64,000 nucleotides of DNA from a virus, in the IMG/VR virus record IMGVR_UViG_3300020442_000016, positions 34,769 to 98,768 of that record; one strand, given 5' to 3'. Under the pieces are notes generated by a model. That model saw nothing but the letters and a program-made list of their open reading frames with translations. It had not been told where the DNA came from and did no database searches. The position numbers were made by a program, and so were the translations under genes. Shown piece by piece: positions 1 to 7,889 of this stretch; position 1 is the stretch's first letter; the number at the start of each line of letters is the position of its first letter.

Positions 1-2
1 CA

Positions 3-1535
3 AAGCAGTTTCCTGATATTGAAATTGCTCTAGTTGAATCTGATAAAAAACCCACTATTGGTGTGGGTGAAAGTACGTTGGGGCATTTCAATCGTTACCT
101 CCTCCACATGGAGTTAGAGGATGAAGATTGGATGCCCTATTGTAATGCAACGTATAAAACATCCATTGCATTTAGAAACTTTAAGCACGGTAAGGGTGAG
201 AGATTCCAGTATCCGTTTGGTGGACTAGCATATCAAGAACCATATAGGACTGACATTCAGAGATTCTATGAGTTGCAGATCCTGCATCCTGAATTATATC
301 CTGATGATGAGTTTGCTCGCTTTTGGAATCCATCAACATTGCTGACTGAGCAACAGAAGATTGCTAAAACAGGCATCGATGGTATGATGTGGGACCATAA
401 TAACGACAGCGCATATCATTTTGACGCTGAGTTGTTTGGTATCTATTTGAAAGAGCATCATTGTCAACGTGTCCAGCATGTGGTTGGTCATGTGGATCAT
501 GTTGTTAAGACTGAAGATGGATATATTAAAGCGATTGTAACTGCTGAGGGTAGTTACATCGAAGCGGACATGTATATTGACTGCACAGGATTTAAGTCAC
601 TACTCCTTGAAGGATTCATGGGTAGTGAGTGGGAATCATTCAAAGATGTGCTATTCAATGATAGAGCAGTAGCAACACAGATTCCATACAAGAATCGTGA
701 AACTGAAATGGATACCTATACTGATTGTGATGCACAGTCAGCAGGGTGGGTATGGAATATCCCGTTGTGGAATCGTGTTGGCACGGGATATGTTTACTCA
801 TCTGATTACATCAATGAGTGTGAAGCAGAGCAAGAATTTAGAGAGTATTTGAGTGAGCGATATTCGCCCGAGATTGCCCAAAATGCTGAAATGCGTCACA
901 TTAAGATCAAGCATGGTAAGCATAAAGAGGCATGGGTTAAGAATGTTGTGGGTATTGGATTGTCCTATGGTTTCCTAGAACCATTGGAATCTACTGGTCT
1001 CATGACTACACATGAGAATATTCTATTCTTTGCTAATGCACTGGGACGCCGTAATGGTCTACTGACTGATGTTGATCGTAAGTCTTTCAACTTCACAGTG
1101 GATAAGGTGCTGGAGAATATGAAACTATTCGTTGCTCAGCATTATTATCTGACACAACGTCAGGATAATAAGTATTGGCGTGATGTTACCAACATTGAGT
1201 TGGGACATGGTGAGTGGAGATTGGGCACAGAATATTCTACGCTTCAGTCTAAGCAGGAATACTATAACCTACTTGACAGAGCAACAAATAAATTCTATGA
1301 TGGTGACACCTTTGGTGGTTTGCTGTATATCTCAGCAGGTCAAGGTTACCGACCTATATCTCAGTGGGACTTCAAAGTAAGATGTAAGAATGTCCCAATG
1401 CATTATGGTCAAGTAACTAGCACTCATGAGTGGTATCAGAAGGAAAAGCAAAGACTGTTGGATATCATTGATGATATGCCTACACATTATGAATATCTAA
1501 AGGATCGTATTTATGGCGAAGAAACCGTGGATTAG
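3..1535 (+). CDS. Flavin-dependent (tryptophan-type) halogenase, 5'-truncated by window edge
   Basis: The reading frame is open from the first bases of the window, so the N-terminal Rossmann GxGxxG motif lies upstream and is not seen; the GTG at 63 is internal. The visible part starts in the conserved GVGES/T segment. Numbering from that GTG, it keeps the lysine equivalent to the catalytic Lys of PrnA-type halogenases (K32, in an NATYK context), the diagnostic WxWxIP motif (W229, W231, I233, P234) and the EPLEST segment with the catalytic Glu (about E309). Family enzymes use FADH2, O2 and halide to make a hypohalous species that halogenates aromatic carbons; a reductase partner is needed and none is visible here. 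A cyanophage relative, VirX1 of Syn10, is known to halogenate varied aromatics. The gene overlaps the next one by 23 bases and opens an oxygenase-rich operon. The substrate is unknown. Confidence 0.93.
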   Translation, partial: KQFPDIEIALVESDKKPTIGVGESTLGHFNRYLLHMELEDEDWMPYCNATYKTSIAFRNFKHGKGERFQYPFGGLAYQEPYRTDIQRFYELQILHPELYPDDEFARFWNPSTLLTEQQKIAKTGIDGMMWDHNNDSAYHFDAELFGIYLKEHHCQRVQHVVGHVDHVVKTEDGYIKAIVTAEGSYIEADMYIDCTGFKSLLLEGFMGSEWESFKDVLFNDRAVATQIPYKNRETEMDTYTDCDAQSAGWVWNIPLWNRVGTGYVYSSDYINECEAEQEFREYLSERYSPEIAQNAEMRHIKIKHGKHKEAWVKNVVGIGLSYGFLEPLESTGLMTTHENILFFANALGRRNGLLTDVDRKSFNFTVDKVLENMKLFVAQHYYLTQRQDNKYWRDVTNIELGHGEWRLGTEYSTLQSKQEYYNLLDRATNKFYDGDTFGGLLYISAGQGYRPISQWDFKVRCKNVPMHYGQVTSTHEWYQKEKQRLLDIIDDMPTHYEYLKDRIYGEETVD

Positions 1536-2334
1536 ATTCTACTCAATCGAGAAGGGTTTATCACAAAGATTCCCGTGGATTGCATCGCGTAAGTTGTCGC
1601 GACCATGGAGAGTTAAAGCACAGAAAGAGTTATCTAAGGATCCAGTTACCCGTTGTCCAGCATTAAAACTGCAACGCATGGTGCAGATGTCTAAGGTAAC
1701 TAATCAACCCACTATCTTTCCAATGCATGCTGCAACTTGCCCAGCATTGACAGGTGTAATGGATAGTGGTTTTGTGATGACTGCTGCATATGATTTCGTT
1801 ATCTCCATGGAAAATGGAGAAATGTTTTTCATGTCTAAAGGTGAAAGAATTCATTTACATTCACCTGAGCAGACTGATGGTATGCGTGAGTATATTAGTG
1901 CCAAACCTATTCACCCTGTTGTAATTAAGTTACAACAACCATGGAGAGTCCATGCACATAAAGATGTATGCTTCTTGCAGTTGCCAGTAACATATCACAA
2001 AGAGGAGCGATTCTCTGTTGCTACTGGTATTGCAGATCCTACATATTCATATGAGATCAATTTACAACTCTTTTGGCATATGCTAGAGGATGGACAATAT
2101 CTCATTGAAGCGGGCACACCACTCGCACAGTGGATACCTATCCACAGAGATTATCTCAATCCGAGTAACTTCAACGTTGAGATAGAAGATGCAAATGATG
2201 ACGATTATGTTGCTGAGGATTATTGGCAATATCATATGAGAAACACGTTTGCAGAATTACAACCACTACAAGTGAGAAAGAAAATACACCAATTCATTGT
2301 CTCACTAAATAAAAACAGCAAGAGGTTTGAGTAA
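1513..2334 (+). CDS. Uncharacterised 273-aa protein, possibly DUF6065-like
   Basis: I do not recognise a characterised function. The protein has a basic N-terminus and a CPALK segment near residue 48. A later stretch contains PWRVH, a GIADPTYSYE-like segment and an AGTPLAQWIP-like segment. That order of motifs (CPA, an aromatic core, a PW segment, then GTPlaq..P) reminds me of the DUF6065 family, but this is a memory-based match and not secure. It has no signal peptide or membrane span. The ATG overlaps the halogenase gene by 23 bases, which implies translational coupling and a shared role with the halogenase or the downstream oxygenases. It could recognise or present the substrate of those enzymes, which is inference only. 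Confidence 0.85.
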   Translation: MAKKPWIRFYSIEKGLSQRFPWIASRKLSRPWRVKAQKELSKDPVTRCPALKLQRMVQMSKVTNQPTIFPMHAATCPALTGVMDSGFVMTAAYDFVISMENGEMFFMSKGERIHLHSPEQTDGMREYISAKPIHPVVIKLQQPWRVHAHKDVCFLQLPVTYHKEERFSVATGIADPTYSYEINLQLFWHMLEDGQYLIEAGTPLAQWIPIHRDYLNPSNFNVEIEDANDDDYVAEDYWQYHMRNTFAELQPLQVRKKIHQFIVSLNKNSKRFE

Positions 2335-2336
2335 TC

Positions 2337-2786
2337 ATGTCTGACAACACTTTGGGTAACCTTGAATCGACATCGCGTAATGTCAAGGAAATCACAGAAT
2401 ATGACATCGACAAGGTGGCAGGAGTTGAGACCACCGAAGAAGTCAGGGAAAAACTTGAAGCAACTAAAATTGAACCAGGAGTGCTAATCTCCTATGATCA
2501 ACTGGTTGTTAATTTCCTACAACAATATGAAGATGCTAAAGAGGATCTTCTCAAGATGCAGTCTGCACTTGATAACCTGCACTACACATCTACAGTGACT
2601 AAGATTTCACTGAAAGAGATGCAGGATAAGAAAGATTTTATGCATCAACTCCACGGTGCTATTGAAGCGCTGTATCTTTATCAGAAGCATGTTGATCCCA
2701 ACGTGACTGATAAACCATGGACATTTGAAGACCCTGAATATGATGAAACCACAATCACTGCCGACCCCACCACACAGGAAGGTTGA
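2337..2786 (+). CDS. Hypothetical acidic helical protein (149 aa)
   Basis: No family is recognised. The protein is acidic and mostly predicted helical, with a likely coiled-coil stretch around residues 55-125 (repeated E/K/L pattern ending in a Leu/Tyr-rich EALYLYQKH segment). It has an acidic, Thr-rich tail. It begins 3 bases after the stop of the preceding gene and its 3' end overlaps the next oxygenase gene, so it belongs to the same operon. A CTAAATA box 26 bases upstream, inside the end of the preceding gene, resembles a T4-late promoter and may allow separate late expression. Confidence 0.8.
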   Translation: MSDNTLGNLESTSRNVKEITEYDIDKVAGVETTEEVREKLEATKIEPGVLISYDQLVVNFLQQYEDAKEDLLKMQSALDNLHYTSTVTKISLKEMQDKKDFMHQLHGAIEALYLYQKHVDPNVTDKPWTFEDPEYDETTITADPTTQEG

Positions 2787-3396
2787 TCTACTATTTCCCA
2801 CACCATTATGGACATTTGATGGGTGTGGGTTAGATACAAAAGAAATTACAGATTTCTGTTATGTAATTAAGGACGAAGGTCCTGGTAGAAAGGTAAGTAA
2901 TATCGGTGACAATGCATATCAGTCACTAGATTTTATGCCCTCCATCCTACCCCGTACGCCCCTGTATGCCCTCTATAATAAGATTATGGAGTGTGCATAC
3001 TCTGCTGCCGATGAATGGGGTTTCCAAGGGTATAAACTAGACATGGGTAATCTCTGGATTAATATCAATGGGAGAGCAGCATCTAACATGGTGCACACTC
3101 ATCCTGGTTGTATATTGTCTGGAGTTTATTATGCTAAACTACCAGCATGTTGTGAGGGTAGTCTCGTGTTGTGTGATACCTATGAGAGACAACACATGAA
3201 ACAGTATTGGGCGGATAAAGGTAATATCAATAAGTATGATGATCTGAATAAGGATGAGCACACTGTTTATCCTAAGGAAGATAGTATGCATATCTTTCCT
3301 GCATGGGTGCCACATTATGTGGATCCAAATATGAATCCTGATGGTGATGATCGTATTAGTCTCAGTTTCAACCTCAGAGTGAGGCAGTTTCGATGA
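2743..3396 (+). CDS. Putative 2OG-Fe(II) oxygenase, TIGR02466-like
   Basis: The sequence opens with an LLFPTPLW segment typical of the TIGR02466 group of putative 2-oxoglutarate/Fe(II) oxygenases. It carries the His-rich strand HTHPGCILSGVYY near residue 118 and a distal FPAWVPHYV segment whose His (about 191) would complete the iron site. An Arg followed by ISLSFN near residue 204 would bind 2-oxoglutarate. Family members hydroxylate proteins or small molecules, but the substrate here is unknown. Start choice is uncertain: ATGs occur at 2740 and 2743 and a TTG at 2725, and all overlap the preceding gene by about 44-62 bases. The stop overlaps the next ATG by 4 bases (ATGA), so the genes are translationally coupled. 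Confidence 0.85.
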   Translation: MKPQSLPTPPHRKVDLLFPTPLWTFDGCGLDTKEITDFCYVIKDEGPGRKVSNIGDNAYQSLDFMPSILPRTPLYALYNKIMECAYSAADEWGFQGYKLDMGNLWININGRAASNMVHTHPGCILSGVYYAKLPACCEGSLVLCDTYERQHMKQYWADKGNINKYDDLNKDEHTVYPKEDSMHIFPAWVPHYVDPNMNPDGDDRISLSFNLRVRQFR

Positions 3397-4064
3397 ATTA
3401 TATCCAGTTGGATGATGTTGTAGCACCGACATCTTACTCACGACTCCATGCACTTGTTACAGGTGTAGAATTTCCATGGTTTTTTCATGCTAAGGATGTA
3501 ACTTATCAGACTAATGGTGAATTTACATTTGGTGGACAAGATCTATTCGAACCTCCCAAAGAGTATAGATTGCCTGGTTTTTTTCATGCTGTTATTAAGA
3601 CTGATCAAGGTCCAGTTTCGCCCTACTTTGCCCTAATTGAAACAGCAGTGCTCAATTCTATTCAAGATAGATTGGGTGTTGAATGTCAATTCTTCCGTGC
3701 AATTTGGAGATTGACATTAAATGCTGGTGACAGAGATGGACACACCACAGCACATGTTGATCATGATGATGATCACTACACTGCAATATATTATTTGAAT
3801 GATTGCTCAGGTGATACTGTATTGTTTGATCAATACGATGACCCTAAAGACTTCGATGGTAATGTAAGTGAGCGATGGTTAAAAGGTAGGAAACAACCTT
3901 ATACTATTAACAGGAGACAGACACCTAAAGCAAATAGTGCTATTATATTTGATGGTCATCAATATCATGCTGGCACACCTCCACAGGGTGACGATGCATG
4001 GAGAATAGTGTTAAACATAAACTTTAAGACACATGAGCATATCTTTCCTGCCACATCAACTTAG
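3393..4064 (+). CDS. 2OG-Fe(II) dioxygenase with complete HxD...H...R site
   Basis: This 223-aa protein shows the full facial triad of the prolyl-4-hydroxylase-like 2OG-Fe(II) fold: H121-x-D123 inside a run of His and Asp followed by an AIYYLND strand, distal H192, and R204 in an RIVLNINF strand for 2-oxoglutarate. It would be a soluble, Fe(II)-dependent hydroxylase or desaturase of unknown substrate. The start overlaps the upstream oxygenase stop by 4 bases and the 3' end overlaps the next gene by 32 bases. The position between other oxygenases in one transcript suggests successive oxidations of one target or several related targets. Confidence 0.88.
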   Translation: MNYIQLDDVVAPTSYSRLHALVTGVEFPWFFHAKDVTYQTNGEFTFGGQDLFEPPKEYRLPGFFHAVIKTDQGPVSPYFALIETAVLNSIQDRLGVECQFFRAIWRLTLNAGDRDGHTTAHVDHDDDHYTAIYYLNDCSGDTVLFDQYDDPKDFDGNVSERWLKGRKQPYTINRRQTPKANSAIIFDGHQYHAGTPPQGDDAWRIVLNINFKTHEHIFPATST

Positions 4065-4731
4065 AGACACTAAAGAGTGGGATGTCGATGACAAACCACA
4101 CATGTGGGAGGGCATCGCTAAAGATATTAGTGATGTTTTATCATGGGATAAAGTAGAGTATTGTCTCAACAATCCTCAATTCTTCCGTGTCAATCTACCT
4201 CATAATAATATCCCTCATTATTATAGAAACTGGGGAGACAAAGAAGTACCTGATCCCAAAGATATATTTGAAGCAGTTAACAATGGTAGGACATTTATCA
4301 TTGAAAACTATTCATGGTGTGATAAGACTAGCAGACAATTAATGGATGCATTTGAATCAGTGTTTCCATCATGTCAGGGTGAAATGCATGTGTATGGTGG
4401 CACATCAACTCATCAAAGTTTCCCTATTCATCAAGACTTAGCGAATAACTTTATTATTCAGTGTGAAGGTGAAACTCACTGGACTGTATATAATGATAGG
4501 GCAAGCAATCTACTCTCACATCGTGAGACTATGGATGCAAAACTCAGTGAAAATTTGCTCAACGTTGCCATCGATTGCACTCTTAAAAAAGGTGATGTGC
4601 TCTACATCCCTGCTAGATGTTATCATCGAGCACAACCAGACTCGCGTCGTCTCTCACTCAGTGTCCCGATGATGCATTTATGTCAATCAAAACCATACGA
4701 TAGAAAGTATTATGAATTACGAAAGACTTAA
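4033..4731 (+). CDS. JmjC/cupin-like Fe(II) oxygenase
   Basis: This 232-aa protein has a JmjC/cupin_4-like C-terminal half. It contains H133-x-D135 followed by a long beta strand (FIIQCEGETHWTVY), and then a KKGDVLYIPARCYHRA segment whose H198 completes the metal site. The LKKGDvLYiP...yHra pattern is characteristic of cupin-type protein hydroxylases such as the RoxA/YcfD ribosomal oxygenases. Known members hydroxylate protein side chains, including Arg and His of ribosomal proteins. Here the target is unknown, and a virion or host protein is possible. The gene overlaps its upstream neighbour by 32 bases and its downstream neighbour by 20 bases. Confidence 0.85.
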   Translation: MSISFLPHQLRDTKEWDVDDKPHMWEGIAKDISDVLSWDKVEYCLNNPQFFRVNLPHNNIPHYYRNWGDKEVPDPKDIFEAVNNGRTFIIENYSWCDKTSRQLMDAFESVFPSCQGEMHVYGGTSTHQSFPIHQDLANNFIIQCEGETHWTVYNDRASNLLSHRETMDAKLSENLLNVAIDCTLKKGDVLYIPARCYHRAQPDSRRLSLSVPMMHLCQSKPYDRKYYELRKT

Positions 4732-5356
4732 TCCCTATGCATATGTGTTTAAGTCTAAAAGTACGATCGACTTTGAGACTGTTAAACCTAGAGTATTAGC
4801 ATACCTAGATTATGCAAACACACAGCATCAAACATCACTAGAGAAAGATGGCGGTCGATCTTCAGTGCACTTGAGTGTGACTGACCCTCCACATGCTTGG
4901 GATGAATTCACACCTTTTAGAGAAAAGATGTTTGAAGTGTGTGATGAAGTATGGAAGGAATGGAAGTTACAACCGTGTATCAAACAAGTAAAGGGATCAT
5001 GGATTAATGAGCATCCACAGGGTGCATGGACTGATTCACATCATCACCACGGATGTCATTTAGTGGTGTCATGGTATATGAAACAACCTAAAAATAGTGG
5101 TCGGTTAATGATACAAAACCCACTCACACCATACAAGATGAGCGAACCTACTGATGTTTTGTATGATGCTATGGGTATGGATTGGATCCCCATTGATACT
5201 GAAGAAGGTGACTTCTTAGTATTTCCAGGTTGGTTAAAGCATAAAACAGAAACCAACAATTCCTCAGAAATGCGTTATATTATGAGTGTCAACATAAGTG
5301 CATATCGCTTTTATGGTGAAAATGAAATGCCATTTCAACACAATAGAGTGACATAA
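4712..5356 (+). CDS. Putative 2OG-Fe(II) oxygenase, TIGR02466-like
   Basis: This is the second TIGR02466-type oxygenase of the operon (214 aa). It shows a His cluster at 110-113 preceding a LVVSWYMK strand, a long linker, then GDFLVFPGWLKH with H177 and R188 in RYIMSVNIS. These match the expected iron- and 2-oxoglutarate-binding positions. The middle of the protein (residues 140-160) differs clearly from the copy at 2743, so the two are paralogues rather than a recent duplication. It ends the operon; the following 59 bases hold a possible promoter for the next small gene. Confidence 0.85.
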   Translation: MNYERLNPYAYVFKSKSTIDFETVKPRVLAYLDYANTQHQTSLEKDGGRSSVHLSVTDPPHAWDEFTPFREKMFEVCDEVWKEWKLQPCIKQVKGSWINEHPQGAWTDSHHHHGCHLVVSWYMKQPKNSGRLMIQNPLTPYKMSEPTDVLYDAMGMDWIPIDTEEGDFLVFPGWLKHKTETNNSSEMRYIMSVNISAYRFYGENEMPFQHNRVT

Positions 5357-5358
5357 CG

Positions 5359-5387
5359 TTGACGATACCACCAAAACCCGCTTAAAT
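5359..5387 (+). promoter_or_regulatory. Possible sigma70-type promoter
   Basis: A TTGACG box (5359-5364) is followed after 17 bases by TTAAAT (5382-5387), just after the end of the oxygenase operon and 28 bases before the ATG at 5416. The overlapping CTTAAATA could also be read as a degenerate T4-late box. This is weak evidence. Confidence 0.35.
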
Positions 5388-5415
5388 AGTAATGCCACGT
5401 TGCAAAGAGGGAGGC

Positions 5416-5580
5416 ATGTCCATTTGGAAAACTCAGATCCTCGCTAATAGCGAGAAATCTCTCGTTAAACATGCATTGTTTTTATATCAAAAGCAAATGT
5501 ATGACAAAATCGGAGAGTTATCACCTGCACAGAGGGTAACACTCCAATCTATCGTCGAAAAGTTATCCTTAACCACATGA
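5416..5580 (+). CDS. Small hypothetical protein (54 aa)
   Basis: I chose the ATG at 5416 rather than the in-frame ATG at 5392 because a GAGGGAGG Shine-Dalgarno-like run lies immediately upstream of it. The product is a short, mildly basic helical protein with no recognised family. It overlaps the next gene by 4 bases (ATGA), so the two are probably co-translated. The function is unknown. Confidence 0.7.
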   Translation: MSIWKTQILANSEKSLVKHALFLYQKQMYDKIGELSPAQRVTLQSIVEKLSLTT

Positions 5581-5906
5581 CCACACCATTACTGATAGGG
5601 GAATCAGTCCCCAAAGAAGTAAAAAACATCCTCAAATCTCTTGAGGTAGGACAAAGAGCACGGATTGGATCTGTTGAAGGTTTTATTGAATTCGTCAGTG
5701 ATGAATACATTACTGTATGTGTTTCAACTAAACCCAATCCCGAAGGATCTAGACAACCAATGAATAAATGTTGTGTTTGTGTTTATCCATATCAATGGGA
5801 CGATCTAGAAATAGAAGACGAGCACTTCTATGACCACAAAGCATTCAGGGGCAAAACTAATGACCATCCTGGAAATGAAATGCTACCTGACATAGACGAT
5901 AGGTAA
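5577..5906 (+). CDS. Hypothetical protein (109 aa)
   Basis: This 109-aa protein has an N-terminal half (residues 8-75) that reads like a compact beta/alpha fold with a CCVCVYP strand, and an acidic, His/Asp-rich C-terminal tail. No family is recognised. The two adjacent Cys plus one more do not form an obvious zinc site. It follows the 54-aa gene with an ATGA overlap and is ended by a strong rho-independent terminator 10 bases downstream, which closes this transcription unit. Confidence 0.78.
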   Translation: MTTPLLIGESVPKEVKNILKSLEVGQRARIGSVEGFIEFVSDEYITVCVSTKPNPEGSRQPMNKCCVCVYPYQWDDLEIEDEHFYDHKAFRGKTNDHPGNEMLPDIDDR

Positions 5907-5915
5907 ACTGTCACA

Positions 5916-5941
5916 GGGGGTTGAGACACCCCCTTTTTTTG
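5916..5941 (+). terminator. Rho-independent terminator
   Basis: A GGGGGT / ACCCCC stem (5916-5921 with 5928-5933) with a 6-base loop is followed by an uninterrupted T run (5934-5940). It lies right after the stop at 5906. The loop side of the stem contains the -35 box of the next promoter. Confidence 0.9.
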
Positions 5942-5949
5942 TGTATAAT
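5921..5949 (+). promoter_or_regulatory. Sigma70-type promoter for the helicase gene
   Basis: TTGAGA (5921-5926), a 17-base spacer and a perfect TATAAT (5944-5949) are present. The -35 box is inside the terminator hairpin of the upstream unit, so the two elements physically overlap. The predicted transcript start is about 5956, ahead of the helicase start at 5972. Confidence 0.8.
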
Positions 5950-5971
5950 AGGTGCAACGACACGAAAAGCA

Positions 5972-7210
5972 TTGATCACTCTCCGTCCCCACCAGTCACG
6001 AGCACTCGACGCTATGAGTGCCACTGGTCACGGTCAGGTGATCGTCCCGACTGGTGGTGGTAAAACCATCATCATGATCGAGCACGCTAAGCACCTGCTC
6101 AACGAAGGTCCTAAGACCATTGTTGTGGTTGCACCTCGCATTCTTCTTGCTAATCAACTTAGCGAAGAATTCATGCAGTTTATCCCTGCAACATGGACAC
6201 ACGTTGCACACTGCCACAGTGGTGAAACTCATCATTTCTCTACAACTAAGAGCGACAAACTTGCTCTCTTCAATAATACTGCACGAGCAGCAAATGAGTC
6301 TTGCATTATCTTCACGACGTATCATTCTTTGCGTCGTGTTGTAGATAGTGGCATCGATGTAGATGCTATTTACTTCGATGAAGCACACAATGCTTGCACT
6401 AAGCACTTCTTCGTAAGTGTTGCTGCTATGTCATTCAGTGCAGATAAGAAGTATTTCTTCACTGCTACACCTCGTGTCAGCAATAAGCATGACCGTGGTA
6501 TGAATAACCGTGAGATCTTCGGTCCAGTGATTGAGAATGTCCCTGCACCCGAGTTGATCAAAGGCGGTCACATTCTTCGTCCTACTATTGTCCCTTTCGA
6601 GACTGATTACACAGTAGACAAGAAACAACCCCATCTGGTCCACTCTACTACAGTGCAGGATATCATCGACAACCTCGATGAATCACATGCTGCTAAAGTG
6701 TTGGTTGCCGTGCCATCTTCTCGTGTGCTTGGCAACATCCTCGGACATACTGATCTACTCTTTCAACTGAAAGATCGTGGTTATGATGTCCTCCACGTTA
6801 CCTCTAAATTTGGAGCATATGTCAACGACCAAAAAGTCAACCGTGAAAAGTTTTTTGAAACCCTCAATGCGTGGGGTAAAGAAGATGACAGAAAATTCGT
6901 CATCTTTCATTACAGCATCCTTTCGGAAGGTATCAACGTTGCTGGTCTCACTCACACGATTCTCTTGCGAAATCTTAACGTCGTCGAGATGGCACAAACT
7001 ATCGGAAGGGTTATCCGACTTGATAAGCGCGATGCCGCTGGTATTGCGAGCGGTGATATTTCTCCTTGCTCTTGGAGTTGCTATCACAAACCCACTGGTT
7101 ACGTTAGTGTGCCTGTCCATAGCAATCATGGTGCCGCAGTTATCAAAAGACTGCAAAGGGTGACTGATGAGATCTTTGTGAAGGGCGTCCCTGCTACTGC
7201 CCTCGTGTGA
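5972..7210 (+). CDS. SF2 DEAH-box helicase
   Basis: This is a superfamily 2 helicase of about 412 aa. Motifs in order: a LRPHQ Q-motif-like start, Walker A PTGGGKT (residues 26-32), DEAH (136-139), TATP motif III (164-167) and QTIGRVIR motif VI (342-349). An ATP-driven DNA or RNA helicase/translocase is therefore clear. It resembles the UvsW/RecG-like helicases of T4-type phages, but I cannot assign uvsW with certainty. The start is the TTG at 5972: it follows the predicted transcript start and places LRPHQ at the N-terminus as in relatives, whereas the longer open frame begins inside the terminator. A terminator follows the stop. The likely role is remodelling of replication or recombination intermediates. 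Confidence 0.9.
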   Translation: MITLRPHQSRALDAMSATGHGQVIVPTGGGKTIIMIEHAKHLLNEGPKTIVVVAPRILLANQLSEEFMQFIPATWTHVAHCHSGETHHFSTTKSDKLALFNNTARAANESCIIFTTYHSLRRVVDSGIDVDAIYFDEAHNACTKHFFVSVAAMSFSADKKYFFTATPRVSNKHDRGMNNREIFGPVIENVPAPELIKGGHILRPTIVPFETDYTVDKKQPHLVHSTTVQDIIDNLDESHAAKVLVAVPSSRVLGNILGHTDLLFQLKDRGYDVLHVTSKFGAYVNDQKVNREKFFETLNAWGKEDDRKFVIFHYSILSEGINVAGLTHTILLRNLNVVEMAQTIGRVIRLDKRDAAGIASGDISPCSWSCYHKPTGYVSVPVHSNHGAAVIKRLQRVTDEIFVKGVPATALV

Positions 7211-7220
7211 CAATCTACAA

Positions 7221-7254
7221 GGTGCACACTAATTGTTGTGCACCTATTTTTCTT
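7221..7254 (+). terminator. Rho-independent terminator after helicase
   Basis: A perfect 8-bp stem GGTGCACA / TGTGCACC (7221-7228 with 7237-7244) with an 8-base loop is followed by TATTTTTCTT. It sits 10 bases after the helicase stop. Confidence 0.85.
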
Positions 7255-7264
7255 GGGTTATATT
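7236..7264 (+). promoter_or_regulatory. Possible promoter of the nuclease/methylase pair
   Basis: TTGTGC (7236-7241), 17 bases, then TATATT (7259-7264); an overlapping TATTAT at 7261 is an alternative -10. The -35 overlaps the terminator stem, repeating the arrangement seen at 5921. It lies 23 bases before the ATG at 7287. Confidence 0.5.
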
Positions 7265-7286
7265 ATATACATAACACACAAGGCAC

Positions 7287-7889
7287 ATGACTAACACACA
7301 ACTCTCCGACGCTCTCTTCAGAATCATCCCTAAAGCAGTCAACCTTACCACACAGCGTGTTTCTAAAATGCTTGCTATTGGTAGTGGTGGCACAAAACCT
7401 GACCTTGATTCATTCTTCGGTGAAGATAACACAGTTGACAAGACTAAGTTTCTTGCTAACATCTTCAATCCTGCACTTGAGAATGCAGCACAAGAGTTAG
7501 GTGTTGATTACATTACTGAGGAAACTGTTGGATATGATGCTATACTATTAGGAGAGGAGATTGAGAATAAGATGTCTCTAGGATCTAGCACATCTTCATT
7601 CGCTACTGGTAACAACCACAGCAAGACTAAAGTTGATAAGATCTTTTGTGTGAAACTCACACAGGATGGTAACAACTTCCCTCAGATCTTCGCTTGCATT
7701 GTTGACCTATCTCTCGCACAAAATCCTAAGACAGGATGGACAGATTCAGTTACTAAGACTGGTAAGAATAACAATGGATTCTCAACTCTCAGAGTCCACA
7801 ATGAGGATCTAATCTGCATCACTCCGATCTATGGTAAAGTAAGAAGGACTCAGAAATTCATTCACACTGTATATGAAACTATCTCTTGA
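7287..7889 (+). CDS. Candidate PD-(D/E)xK nuclease, possible type II restriction endonuclease
   Basis: No named family is recognised, but the 200-aa protein has the layout of a type II restriction enzyme. D84 is in a GYDAILLG strand, E93-x-K95 follows in an EIENKMS strand, and then comes a GNNHSKTKVDKIFCVKL segment (109-124). In PD-(D/E)xK nucleases the Asp, Glu and Lys coordinate Mg2+ and catalyse DNA cleavage, and the ExK strand is often followed by a similar Gly/Asn/Lys-rich turn. Its 3' end overlaps a DNA methyltransferase gene by 17 bases, a typical restriction-modification layout. The pair has its own promoter and follows a terminator. A different nuclease or a non-catalytic DNA-binding role remains possible. 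Nuclease identity is inference from motif and context. Confidence 0.55.
   Translation: MTNTQLSDALFRIIPKAVNLTTQRVSKMLAIGSGGTKPDLDSFFGEDNTVDKTKFLANIFNPALENAAQELGVDYITEETVGYDAILLGEEIENKMSLGSSTSSFATGNNHSKTKVDKIFCVKLTQDGNNFPQIFACIVDLSLAQNPKTGWTDSVTKTGKNNNGFSTLRVHNEDLICITPIYGKVRRTQKFIHTVYETIS

Noticed and set aside
5921-5971. Longer N-terminus for the helicase starting at the TTG at 5921
   Set aside because: That start lies inside the terminator and upstream of the predicted transcript start; relatives begin near LRPHQ.
5996-6406. 136-aa minus-strand frame inside the helicase gene
   Set aside because: It is fully antisense to a helicase with clear motifs and has no promoter or ribosome site; Cys/Ser-rich composition is typical of shadow frames.
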